Source of the DNA: JBEKSX01 sp049516635
Lineage (GTDB): Bacteria > Bacteroidota > Ignavibacteria > Tepidaquicellales > OLB5
Length of the DNA stretch: 33,287 bases
Assembly (NCBI GenBank): GCA_049516635.1
Contig: JBEKSX010000031.1
Span: 1-33,287, forward strand
Direction: 5' to 3'
Made by a program: the position numbers and the translations under genes. The notes under the pieces were generated by a model, which did no database searches, was not told the origin of the DNA, and saw only the letters and a program-made list of their open reading frames with translations. This document shows positions 18,116-24,693 of this stretch, piece after piece (position 1 is the first letter of the stretch; each line of letters begins with the position of its first letter).

Positions 18116-18835
18116 TTAGTCCAGCAATATCTTCCTCAACTCGTTCCAGTCGTTAGCTCTATAATCTGCAGCGGTAGGTGCTTCTTCTCTTTCATACGCA
18201 CCCTTAAATAAGATCGTTTTCATCCCGAAATTCTTCGCGCCTTGTATATCAGTGTATTCATTATCCCCTATATGCAGTGATTCGCCGGGTGCATTTCCGA
18301 AGAGCTTTACGGTACAGCCAAAAGCACGCGGGTCAGGTTTCGAGCATCCAATTTCATCCGAGAAAGTCAGGACCCTGAAATATTCCAGAATACCTTCAAG
18401 CTTGAGTAGCTGTTTCAGAACCCTGCCCGGAGTATAGGCAGTATCGGAGGTAATCCCAAGTTTATATTTTTTTGCAAGCTCGGGAATGGTCCCGCTTACG
18501 CCTTCAAAAAGTATCGGCGGATAATCGAGTATCACATCCTCATAATAACGCGAAACATCATTTATATCTTTTTCCGGAAGCTCCACGCCAAGCTGTTCAC
18601 AGGATAAGATCAGAAGCTCCCTCGCATTTAAGGTTTTATGCTTATCTCTCCACATTTTTTCAAAATGATCCCAGCAGTACTGCATTGCCCCGGCGATATC
18701 CAGTTTGTGGTCATAACCGTTCTTTACAAGCACATCCTGAAAATATTTCACACGTGCTTCATTTCGGGAATACATTATGCTATGGTCAAAGAATAAAGTA
18801 TTCCAGAGGTCAAAAGAGAGGGATTTTATCTTCAT
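18116..18835 (-). CDS. HAD-superfamily hydrolase
   Basis: 239 aa from the ATG at 18835; the open frame runs on to 18910, but that added segment (25 residues with an FFFF run) does not look like HAD sequence, and the conserved strand begins directly at MKIKSLSFDLWNTL. Motif I is FDLWNTL: the nucleophile Asp is present, but the second Asp of the phosphatase DxD is Trp, as in FDLYGTL-type haloacid dehalogenases. Motif II is GITSDT, the motif III lysine is in GCSKPDP, and motif IV is HIGDNEYTDIQGA. A helical cap lies between motifs I and II. Substrate unknown; either a dehalogenase-like enzyme or a phosphatase with a changed acid/base residue. Confidence 0.85.
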   Translation of the reverse strand: MKIKSLSFDLWNTLFFDHSIMYSRNEARVKYFQDVLVKNGYDHKLDIAGAMQYCWDHFEKMWRDKHKTLNARELLILSCEQLGVELPEKDINDVSRYYEDVILDYPPILFEGVSGTIPELAKKYKLGITSDTAYTPGRVLKQLLKLEGILEYFRVLTFSDEIGCSKPDPRAFGCTVKLFGNAPGESLHIGDNEYTDIQGAKNFGMKTILFKGAYEREEAPTAADYRANDWNELRKILLD

Positions 18836-18934
18836 ATACAAATTTACAAAAAAGAAAAACGTTAAAAAACGGCAAATTTCATTAGATATTGTATCACACT
18901 GTTTTTTCAATGTTTATAAAGCGGGTACACCCCC

Positions 18935-19012
18935 ATTACTTAAGTAATCTTAAGTAATCAGGATGCTCAGAATCGCAATTTTTTAGGTGTTTAAGTAATG
19001 ACTACTTAGTAA
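18935..19012. promoter_or_regulatory. Cluster of TTAAGTAAT motifs, possible operator
   Basis: ATTACTTAAGTAAT (18935-18948) is a perfect 14-bp palindrome. It is followed by further TTAAGTAAT words at about 18950-18958 and 18991-18999 and a variant ACTTAGTAAT at about 19003-19012. Four near-identical words in 78 bp is more than expected by chance, even in AT-rich DNA. A binding site for a dimeric regulator is possible; decayed repeats are the alternative. Confidence 0.35.
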
Positions 19013-19037
19013 TGCTAACCTCTACTTAAAATGCTTT

Positions 19038-19090
19038 CAGAACCCCTCCCTCCCGATAAATCGGGAGTACTCCCCTTTCGTAAAGGGGAG
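19038..19090. repeat. Dispersed hairpin repeat, copy C
   Basis: The most complete copy: CAGAACCCCTC, then a perfect hairpin CTCCCGA (19050-19056) / TCGGGAG (19061-19067), then a perfect 9-bp hairpin CTCCCCTTT (19070-19078) / AAAGGGGAG (19082-19090) with loop CGT, followed by an A-run. Same order of elements as copy B. Confidence 0.8.
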
Positions 19091-19437
19091 AAAAAATAAT
19101 CCTTGTGTTTATTGTATTTAGTAATATTTCAAAGAACGAATATATACAACCTGAACTATACAGCTTCTCATAAATCTAAATAACTTATTTGCAAAAGTCA
19201 ATATGGGGACGTATTTTTACACTGAAATGTTCAGTTTTACGAATAGAATCGAAAGGGTAAAAATTTATACCACAAATTTCAAGAATTCGCACGAATGAAA
19301 TGAGGAGTTTTGCTACATAAAGCATATTTAGCCCAAAATACATGAAGGAATTTCTCCACACATACGGATTTATTAATTTCTTATAGGTTTGAATGTTTAA
19401 AAAAAGATTATAAATTTGCTGTAATTTATTAATTAAT

Positions 19438-19683
19438 ATGATCATGGATAACATACATAGTCCCGTTTTAAGATTTCTTTTAGAGAACCCGTGGGTATTT
19501 ATAATATTTGGTGTTCTTGTTCTTCTGGAGGTAATACTGAAATATATCAGCCTCTGGAGATCAGCCAGGAATGACCAGCTTGCATGGTTTATTATTCTCT
19601 GTATTTTCAATACTCTCGGGATCTTACCTTTGATATATCTTATTTGGTTCAGTAAGAAACCTGTCACAGGTACATCAGCATAA
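19438..19683 (+). CDS. Small two-helix membrane protein, DUF5652-like
   Basis: 81 aa with two hydrophobic segments, about 19-38 (PWVFIIFGVLVLLEVILKYI) and 49-70. The loop SLWRSARNDQLAWFI and the following NTLGILPLIYLIWF match the short DUF5652 pattern (ALWKAARN..WFI...NTLGILPLIYL), found next to many unrelated genes in diverse bacteria. Function unknown. A second in-frame ATG lies at 19444. The gene ends 17 nt before a pseudogene fragment. An antisense frame overlaps it but lacks coding character. Confidence 0.75.
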   Translation: MIMDNIHSPVLRFLLENPWVFIIFGVLVLLEVILKYISLWRSARNDQLAWFIILCIFNTLGILPLIYLIWFSKKPVTGTSA

Positions 19684-19700
19684 TATTCAATAATTACTAA

Positions 19701-19874
19701 ATGACAGAAAACTTGAAGAACTCACCTGTCACATTCCTGGTTATAGGTGCGGGTGACAGGGGTATTACATATTCCAGGTACAGCAAAACACATCAAAATG
19801 AAATGAAAGTTATCGGTGCTGCCGAACCGAACGATAAAAGAAGAAAATTATTTTCAGATAAATTTTCACTTTGA
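19701..19874 (+). pseudogene. N-terminal relic of a Gfo/Idh/MocA-family oxidoreductase
   Basis: 57 codons from ATG to TGA. The peptide carries a clear Rossmann start of the Gfo/Idh/MocA family: VTFLVIGAGDRGITY (glycine-rich NAD(P) loop) followed by MKVIGAAEPNDKRRKLFSDK (second strand with the acidic residue and following helix). Intact members are about 350-450 aa; here the frame stops after the first beta-alpha-beta unit, and the VIT/CCC1 gene starts 13 nt later with nothing resembling the rest of the enzyme. I read it as the stump left by a deletion that joined this site to the next gene. Confidence 0.8.
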
Positions 19875-19886
19875 ACAAATATCATT

Positions 19887-20585
19887 ATGATGACAGAAAT
19901 ACCACACGAAGAGAAACATTTTACTGCAAGTGATGTTGTTAGGGATATTGTAATCGGGATGTCGGACGGGTTAACGGTGCCGTTCGCCCTGGCTGCGGGT
20001 TTATCCGGAGCAGTTGCGAATACGAATATTATAGTTATCGCAGGATTAGCGGAGATAACCGCAGGTTCGATAGCAATGGGTCTAGGTGGTTACCTCGCAG
20101 CTAAAAGCGATTCGGAACATTATTACAGTGAGAAGAAACGCGAAGAAACTGAAGTAGAGGAAGTCCCTGAGATAGAGGCGAAAGAAGTTTCGGATATTTT
20201 AACCACATACGGTTTGACGGAGAAAGAAAGCGAACCGGTAGTAAACGCGATGAGAAAAAAACCTGCAGCCTGGGTGGATTTCATGATGAGGTTCGAACTG
20301 GGATTGGAGAAACCGGACCCGAAGCGTGCACGCAACAGCGCAATGACGATAGCTGCTTCATACATTGTAGGAGGATTCATACCGCTTTCACCATACATGA
20401 TCGTTCATACAGCAGGGTCAGCATTGATATTTTCTATAATAGTAACACTCCTTGCACTGGGAATATTCGGGTTCATTAAAGGGAAATTTATAGGAATGGT
20501 TCCGTTCAAGAATGCTGTACAGACGATTGTTACCGGAGGGCTTGCTGCGGGAGCAGCGTTCTTGATTGCTAAACTCATTTCGTAA
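19887..20585 (+). CDS. VIT1/CCC1-family transporter (iron/manganese)
   Basis: 232 aa inner-membrane protein. The N-terminal blocks DVVRDIVIGMSDGLTVPFALAAGLSGA and AEITAGSIAMGLGGYLAAKSD are hallmarks of the vacuolar iron transporter family. A long acidic helical region (about 78-125, KREETEVEEVPEIEAKEV...) corresponds to the cytosolic metal-binding domain between helices 2 and 3 of plant VIT1. Three more hydrophobic segments follow (about 150-170, 175-195, 210-230), giving the expected five. Bacterial members export Fe2+ or Mn2+ by proton antiport; the metal cannot be assigned here. It lies just downstream of the oxidoreductase relic. Confidence 0.9.
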   Translation: MMTEIPHEEKHFTASDVVRDIVIGMSDGLTVPFALAAGLSGAVANTNIIVIAGLAEITAGSIAMGLGGYLAAKSDSEHYYSEKKREETEVEEVPEIEAKEVSDILTTYGLTEKESEPVVNAMRKKPAAWVDFMMRFELGLEKPDPKRARNSAMTIAASYIVGGFIPLSPYMIVHTAGSALIFSIIVTLLALGIFGFIKGKFIGMVPFKNAVQTIVTGGLAAGAAFLIAKLIS

Positions 20586-20611
20586 AAACCCTTTTATTAT
20601 TACAAATATTC

Positions 20612-20790
20612 TTGCTTTCTTTTGCTTGCCCAAAAGAAAGCAACAAAGAAAAAGGCACCCTCGTGGAACTGCCGGCTCGGCATCAGGGCAAGCTAAAAAT
20701 TCGAAACTCGCCCACCTGCGGTGGCTCAAACAGTCGAATTTTTTTAAACGCTTCCCCCTGATACCTCGCTTCATCGTCAGTTCCACGAAT
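20612..20790. repeat. Nested inverted-repeat element
   Basis: A leading hairpin CTTTCTTTTG (20615-20624) / CAAAAGAAAG (20631-20640) is followed by a large nested palindrome: TCGTGGAACTG (20661-20671) with CAGTTCCACGA (20778-20788); ATCAGGG (20682-20688) with CCCTGAT (20756-20762); AAAAATTCGA (20695-20704) with TCGAATTTTT (20734-20743); and CCACC (20712-20716) with GGTGG (20720-20724) at the tip. All pairs nest in order, so one long imperfect hairpin of about 128 bases can form. It occupies most of the 324-base gap between the VIT gene and the next CDS. Short frames in it on either strand are products of the repeat, not genes. I recall similar CTTTCTTTTGCTTGCCC-type sequence from Bacteroidota intergenic regions. 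Confidence 0.8.
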
Positions 20791-20909
20791 GGGAATTAAA
20801 TACAAGTTCGTTAAGATTGCATCATCAAATTTTGTTTTGATAAAATGGAATTAATAATTTAATTTATTAGTCATTCACAGCTCTAATAAAAAAAAATAAT
20901 TTTAACAAT

Positions 20910-21593
20910 ATGATAAATAAAAACAGCTTTGCCGAAACAATCGACAATCTTAATGAAGCATTTTTCTTCAATAAAAAAATAGCGGAAAAAGATAAGGTTG
21001 AATCAGCTAAATGGATAGCAGGAAGGCAGGGTTTGCCGGGAGCTTACAGGGGGATGTTCGCTCCAACCAGGGCCGATTTCGAGAAAGGCATTAGGGTATT
21101 CACAGGAGAACGGATAACATCAAATGCTGCCATCAGGCACATACTTAGCGAAGAAGCATCGAGAGTCTTGCTGATGATGAAAGTAAAGAATGCTGACGTT
21201 AAAAAAGCATACGAACTATCCAAACAATCGCTGTTGAATGCACTTTTGGAAGGTTATCCGCCGGGCAAGGAAGCGGGATTCTATTGCTGCGGGAAATGCT
21301 CGGCAGCATTGTGGAGGCATTTTACGGCTGGAGGATTTGACAATGCTGATGTCAGGCTGGCGAACGGTTTGCATTTTCTAAAAATGATGCGAACCGGAAA
21401 CGGGAAGTGGAAGAGATTTCCTTTTTACTACACAATTCTTGCATTATACGATATCAATCTGCCCGAAGCAATTGACGAGTTACGTTATACCGCTCTTCTA
21501 TGTGAAAGATCACTGAAATATCAGAACAGGGAGGATAAATACAGCCTTCGGAGAAAAGTTTTGCTCGAGAGGGTGCTGGAGAAGGTGTCGTGA
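20910..21593 (+). CDS. Conserved-looking hypothetical protein, 227 aa
   Basis: I do not recognise the family. The protein appears largely alpha-helical and soluble, with no signal peptide or membrane segment. A compact motif FYCCGKCSAALWRHFTAGG (Cys126, 127, 130; His137) and NGLHFLKMMRTGNGKWKRFPFYYT sit in the centre, and the basic C-terminus reads DKYSLRRKVLLERVLEKVS. The cysteine/histidine group could bind metal, but no known site is matched. A related C-terminus is preserved as a fragment at 22857-22931, so at least two family members once stood here. ATG at 20910 after an A-rich leader. Confidence 0.75.
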   Translation: MINKNSFAETIDNLNEAFFFNKKIAEKDKVESAKWIAGRQGLPGAYRGMFAPTRADFEKGIRVFTGERITSNAAIRHILSEEASRVLLMMKVKNADVKKAYELSKQSLLNALLEGYPPGKEAGFYCCGKCSAALWRHFTAGGFDNADVRLANGLHFLKMMRTGNGKWKRFPFYYTILALYDINLPEAIDELRYTALLCERSLKYQNREDKYSLRRKVLLERVLEKVS

Positions 21594-21626
21594 GGGATTG
21601 TCCAAAAGACTTCTACAGTAATAATT

Positions 21627-21652
21627 GGACAAGGGAGCTTGCTCCCTTGTTC
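21627..21652. repeat. REP palindrome, distal copy
   Basis: CAAGGGAGC (21630-21638), TT, GCTCCCTTG (21641-21649), followed by TTCAAG. Same unit as the copies around the transposase at 24.1-24.7 kb, about 2.4 kb away. It sits 36 nt after the stop of the 227-aa gene. Confidence 0.85.
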
Positions 21653-21826
21653 AAGCTGTTACGCATGTGTATGATATTTTAAAGTTTCCTATTTCGTAAA
21701 TTATGTCAGAAATTACATTCTATATTTTTGTAATTCATATATATGACATTTTGTTAAAGATTGTTAAATCATTATTCTGAAGAAGTAGATAATTATTCAA
21801 CTTAAATAAAAACCGCTCAATAATTT

Positions 21827-22801
21827 ATGACTAAAAACTCTATAGACAAAACTCTAAATATTTCTTTTAGTTATTCTAGATGCTTTTTATGCAACTGCAA
21901 ATTAAGAAGTAACAAATCGTATGAGCATGTTTTTCCTAAATGGATCCAGAAGGAATTTAATCTATGGAACGAAAAAATATTTCTATTAAATAATACTAAT
22001 ATAAATTACAACCAATTAATTATTCCTTGCTGTAAAAAATGTAATGCTGAATACCTTTCGAAAATTGAAAACATTATTAAATCCAGTTACAAAAAAGGCC
22101 ACAAGACATTCTGCGAAGTAGATGAACTTAAAATATATCAATGGACTTCAAAAATATTTTATGGTTTATTATTCAAGGAATTATCATTACTCGTAGACAG
22201 GAAGAATCCCAAACTTGGTAAAATAATGACTTCCACTGAACTTAAGAACTATTCTACATTTATTTCATTCTTAAAATCAATTATTTACCCCTTTGAATTC
22301 GTAAACTTCAAACCTTGGTCAATCTTTTTTTTTAAACTTAGCTTTACCAATGACAAAAATTCATATTTCGATTATTCCGACGATTTGATAAGTCTTTGTT
22401 TTTCTATAAAATTGAAAAATATTGGAATTGTTATCTCATTCCAGGATAATGGTTCAGTAAGAGAGGGATTAGACTGGATTTACAGAAAATTACGTAAAAA
22501 GACATTAAGTCCATTACAGTTTGTCGAATTTTTTGCAGCTGTGATTTACAGCAGGAGACTATTAAATAGAACTCCGAAATATATTTCGATAATTGATAAA
22601 AAAAATAAAACTCAAGTACTTTCTCTCCCCTTGGGGGGTTTTTCAAGCAAACCTATTTTTGATGAGTGGGATAACAACTATTTTTCCAGAATATTTTATA
22701 CATTTCTGGAAAGACATGGATATGACCGAAAAAATCTACCAAATGAACCCGGAAAGTTTTTGAGCTTTATCTTTGATGAGAATGGTAATGTAAAACCATA
22801 A
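21827..22801 (+). CDS. HNH-endonuclease-like protein, AT-rich, probably acquired
   Basis: 324 aa. The N-terminal 75 residues carry an HNH/treble-clef zinc site: CFLC (Cys19, 22), then EHVFPKWI (Glu33, His34), then CCKKCNAEY (Cys69, 72 and the following Asn). This CxxC...EHxxPKW...CxxCN form is known from nucleases near defence and mobile genes. The remaining 250 residues are unassigned and rich in Phe, Ile, Lys and Asn. Base composition is visibly more AT-rich than its neighbours, suggesting recent transfer. It lies between a REP copy plus the 227-aa gene on one side and a paralogue remnant on the other. No partner methyltransferase or other defence gene is adjacent. Confidence 0.7.
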   Translation: MTKNSIDKTLNISFSYSRCFLCNCKLRSNKSYEHVFPKWIQKEFNLWNEKIFLLNNTNINYNQLIIPCCKKCNAEYLSKIENIIKSSYKKGHKTFCEVDELKIYQWTSKIFYGLLFKELSLLVDRKNPKLGKIMTSTELKNYSTFISFLKSIIYPFEFVNFKPWSIFFFKLSFTNDKNSYFDYSDDLISLCFSIKLKNIGIVISFQDNGSVREGLDWIYRKLRKKTLSPLQFVEFFAAVIYSRRLLNRTPKYISIIDKKNKTQVLSLPLGGFSSKPIFDEWDNNYFSRIFYTFLERHGYDRKNLPNEPGKFLSFIFDENGNVKP

Positions 22802-22838
22802 TTAAATAAGAAGCCACATTCAGTTTTTAAAACACGTT

Positions 22839-22854
22839 AAGGAGCGTTCCCTTT
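22839..22854. repeat. Possible decayed REP palindrome
   Basis: AAGGAGCGTTCCCTTT looks like the REP unit with one G lost from the left arm and the TT loop missing (compare CAAGGGAGC-TT-GTTCCCTTG). It lies directly beside the paralogue remnant. Too short to be certain. Confidence 0.3.
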
Positions 22855-22856
22855 AA

Positions 22857-22931
22857 TATCTGAAGCGAAAAGATAAATACAGTAAAAGGAGGAAAGTACT
22901 GATGGAGAGGATGCTTGAAAAAATATCTTAA
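22857..22931 (+). pseudogene. C-terminal remnant of a paralogue of the 227-aa protein
   Basis: Reads YLKRKDKYSKRRKVLMERML then EKIS and a stop. The last 19 residues align without gaps to the C-terminus of the 227-aa protein encoded at 20910-21593 (DKYSLRRKVLLERVLEKVS), with 15 identities and conservative changes. Nucleotide identity is clearly lower, so this is an old paralogue, not a recent copy. An in-frame TAA lies immediately before it and no upstream remainder is found. It ends 3 nt before the GNAT start. Confidence 0.75.
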
Positions 22932-22934
22932 TAA

Positions 22935-23420
22935 ATGAGAAAATATAACAATAAGCTACACATTAGTGTATTCAATTACGAGAGAGATTTCGAAGATGTT
23001 TATAAATTAAACCGGATAATATGTCCCGATGAAAGTAAAACGTATTTCAGGAAAGAGATGCAAAATTTTAAGGGTAAGGTATTTGTGGGCGAAATTGACG
23101 GTAAAGTAATTGGATTCGTTTCTCAGGGATACCCGTATTTCAATAAAGTCGCAATGACATTTGGAATCTGTGTAGATGAGAAATACCAGAACAGAGGTTA
23201 TGGTACATTGCTTTTAAAACATTCCATCAAATTCGCAGGAAAGATTGGATTGCGGTTCCTGACCATCCGGACCGCTTTATGGAACTACAGAGGAATAAAA
23301 TTTTACAACAAATTGGGTTTCAAATCAGTAAACATCTTTCCGGATTACTACGGGGATGGGAACGATATGGTATGGCTGGAGAAAGACCTTAGAACCAGAA
23401 AATTCAAAAATATAAACTGA
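22935..23420 (+). CDS. GNAT-family N-acetyltransferase
   Basis: 161 aa, complete GNAT fold. Strand 4 and the acetyl-CoA pyrophosphate loop are visible in FGICVDEKYQNRGYGTLLLKH (Q/R-x-x-G-x-G/A as QNRGYG). The later NYRGIKFYNKLGFKSVN corresponds to motif B, with the usual GF. Acceptor substrate unknown. It is followed 8 nt later by a second, frameshifted GNAT gene. Confidence 0.88.
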   Translation: MRKYNNKLHISVFNYERDFEDVYKLNRIICPDESKTYFRKEMQNFKGKVFVGEIDGKVIGFVSQGYPYFNKVAMTFGICVDEKYQNRGYGTLLLKHSIKFAGKIGLRFLTIRTALWNYRGIKFYNKLGFKSVNIFPDYYGDGNDMVWLEKDLRTRKFKNIN

Positions 23421-23428
23421 ATACCCTT

Positions 23429-23928
23429 ATGCAGGAAGACAGAACCATCTTAACACCCATGGATGAAAATGACCTTATCAGATGCAGGGAGATAGCGGCT
23501 ACAAGCGCTGCCAATGATCTGATGCAGATAGAAAAAAATCTTATGAAGAATGTGTTGGAATAACCAATGATTACTGGAAAAAAAGACTTCATAAGGGTGT
23601 TCACACGAAGGATCATTACCTGCTGAATATTATGGATTCTGCCACAAATACGAACGTCGGATTTATATGGGGAAGCGTACTCGACGAAGGTGTTCACCAA
23701 ACATTCTGCATAAATCACATCATGGTTTTTGATGAATTCCAGAATAAAGGGTACGGCAAAGCATCGTTAAGCGAACTGGATAAATTTGCAGAATCGAAGG
23801 GTTGTGACGGTTTATGGCTGAGTGTATGGGTTAAAAACAGCACTGCAAAATCTCTCTATGAAAAGATGGGATTCGAGGGAACGTATCTGTGGATGCAGAA
23901 GAAGCTCAAAGTTGAGAAGAAGGGGTGA
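23429..23928 (+). pseudogene. GNAT acetyltransferase interrupted by a frameshift in an A7 run
   Basis: The N-terminal part starts at ATG 23429 (MQEDRTILTPMDENDLIRC...) and stops at about 23565. From about 23530 the adjacent frame continues with SYEECVGITNDYWKKRLHKG and on through MVFDEFQNKGYGKASLSELD (the acetyl-CoA loop QNKGYG) and SLYEKMGFEGTY to the stop at 23928. The switch falls on GAAAAAAATC (23531-23540): one extra A restores one frame of about 166 codons, the normal GNAT size. Options are a real frameshift, a homopolymer sequencing error, or programmed -1 slippage, because the zero-frame heptamer is A-AAA-AAT. Confidence 0.75.
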
Positions 23929-23936
23929 GTCTATAA

Positions 23937-24109
23937 GCTTGCTCTCTTGGTATTCATAGAAATATCTGAACAAGGGAGCTTGCTCCCTTGGTAATAACAG
24001 TAATATCCGAACAAGGGAGCTTGTTCCCTTGGTAACAATAGTAATATCCGAACAAGGGAGCTTGTTCCCTTGGTAACAATAGACAAGGGGGCAAGCCCCC
24101 TTGTTCAAA
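23937..24109. repeat. REP array upstream of the transposase
   Basis: Three direct REP units, CAAGGGAGC-TT-G(C/T)TCCCTTG, at 23971-23990, 24012-24031 and 24053-24072. They are separated by a common spacer (GGTAAYAA(C/T)AGTAATATCYGAA), giving a period of 41 bp. A fourth unit at 24084-24103, CAAGGGGGC-AA-GCCCCCTTG, is in inverted orientation (loop AA instead of TT; its complement begins TTTGAACAAGG). A partial unit (AGCTTGCTCTCTTGGTA) precedes them at 23937. The direct/inverted arrangement resembles the BIME arrays of gamma-proteobacteria. Confidence 0.92.
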
Positions 24110-24127
24110 ATAAATTTTTATTTATTA

Positions 24128-24682
24128 ATGAAAAAAGAACTAAAGGTATATCACATTACATGGGTCACACATAATAGTAGAGTAAGTGAACGTATGATAA
24201 AATATAATGTAAAGAGAGGTCCTGCGAAATATTTTGATAGCGAAGAAGAAATCGAAATTACTAGGTATATATCTGAAATAGTGAAGTCAGACAAACTAAG
24301 AGTACTTAATTATAATATTTGTGGTGACCATATACATCTCATAATAGTTTGTGAGGAAATTGCAAGAGATAGTATAGTTAGAAAATTAAAATCTGAAACT
24401 GCAAGAAAGTTTAATATAGCACATGGATATACCATCTCAGAAATTGATACTAGACAAGGGGGCAAGCCCCCTTGTTCAAATAGAAATCGAGGTGATTCAC
24501 AAACACAGCTTTGGGCACAAAAGTTTAATTGTTCGTATATAGAAACTGAAGAGAAACTTATTAAAGCATTTGAATATGTAAAAAACAACAGAAATAAACA
24601 TGGGTTACCTGATAACCCTAATTTGAGTGCTATAATTGACAAAATGCTCACGGATTATGACAAAGCTTTCGAACAAAACTAA
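24128..24682 (+). CDS. REP-associated tyrosine transposase (RAYT), IS200/Y1 superfamily
   Basis: 184 aa from ATG 24128; the frame also offers TTG at 24101, but that lies in a REP palindrome. Y1 HUH nuclease: the HUH motif is GDHIHLII (His68 and His70) and the nucleophile is probably Tyr150 in AFEYVKNNRNKHGL. It would nick single-stranded DNA next to hairpins. Eight REP units lie in the neighbourhood, five or more immediately flanking it, as expected for RAYTs that mobilise REPs. Residues about 109-119 (TRQGGKPPCSN) are encoded by a complete REP inside the gene, between the HUH half and the tyrosine half. No second gene of IS605 type (TnpB) is present. Confidence 0.85.
   Translation: MKKELKVYHITWVTHNSRVSERMIKYNVKRGPAKYFDSEEEIEITRYISEIVKSDKLRVLNYNICGDHIHLIIVCEEIARDSIVRKLKSETARKFNIAHGYTISEIDTRQGGKPPCSNRNRGDSQTQLWAQKFNCSYIETEEKLIKAFEYVKNNRNKHGLPDNPNLSAIIDKMLTDYDKAFEQN
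24452..24480. repeat. REP palindrome inside the transposase reading frame
   Basis: CAAGGGGGC (24455-24463), AA, GCCCCCTTG (24466-24474), followed by TTCAAAT. It matches the inverted-type REPs at 24084 and 24729 base for base in the palindrome. It keeps the reading frame and encodes Q-G-G-K-P-P-C within the transposase. Confidence 0.9.
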
Positions 24683-24693
24683 GATATCAAAAC

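Larger units (their letters stand above)
18836..19437. other. 602-base gene-free stretch with motif cluster and repeat C
   Basis: Holds a cluster of TTAAGTAAT-like words (18935-19012) and hairpin repeat C (19038-19090). The remainder (19091-19437) is AT-rich with no coding signal. A minus-strand open frame from 19185 to 19667 runs antisense through the following gene and has no family resemblance, so I do not call it. Confidence 0.55.

Noticed and set aside
19185..19667. 160-aa minus-strand open frame
   Set aside because: Half of it is antisense to the DUF5652-like gene, which has clear family features; the rest covers AT-rich spacer. No motif and no plausible start context.
20566..20799. 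77-aa plus-strand and 122-aa minus-strand frames over the nested inverted repeat
   Set aside because: They read through palindromic repeat DNA and the end of the VIT gene; the peptides (QQRKRHPRGTAG etc.) have no domain character.
23937..24109. CRISPR array
   Set aside because: Units are spaced regularly (41 bp), but the spacers between them are nearly identical and each repeat is a 20-bp palindrome in two orientations; no cas genes. REP array fits better.
24101..24127. TTG start giving nine extra residues to the transposase
   Set aside because: The TTG lies within the right arm of a REP palindrome, and the conserved protein begins at the ATG at 24128.
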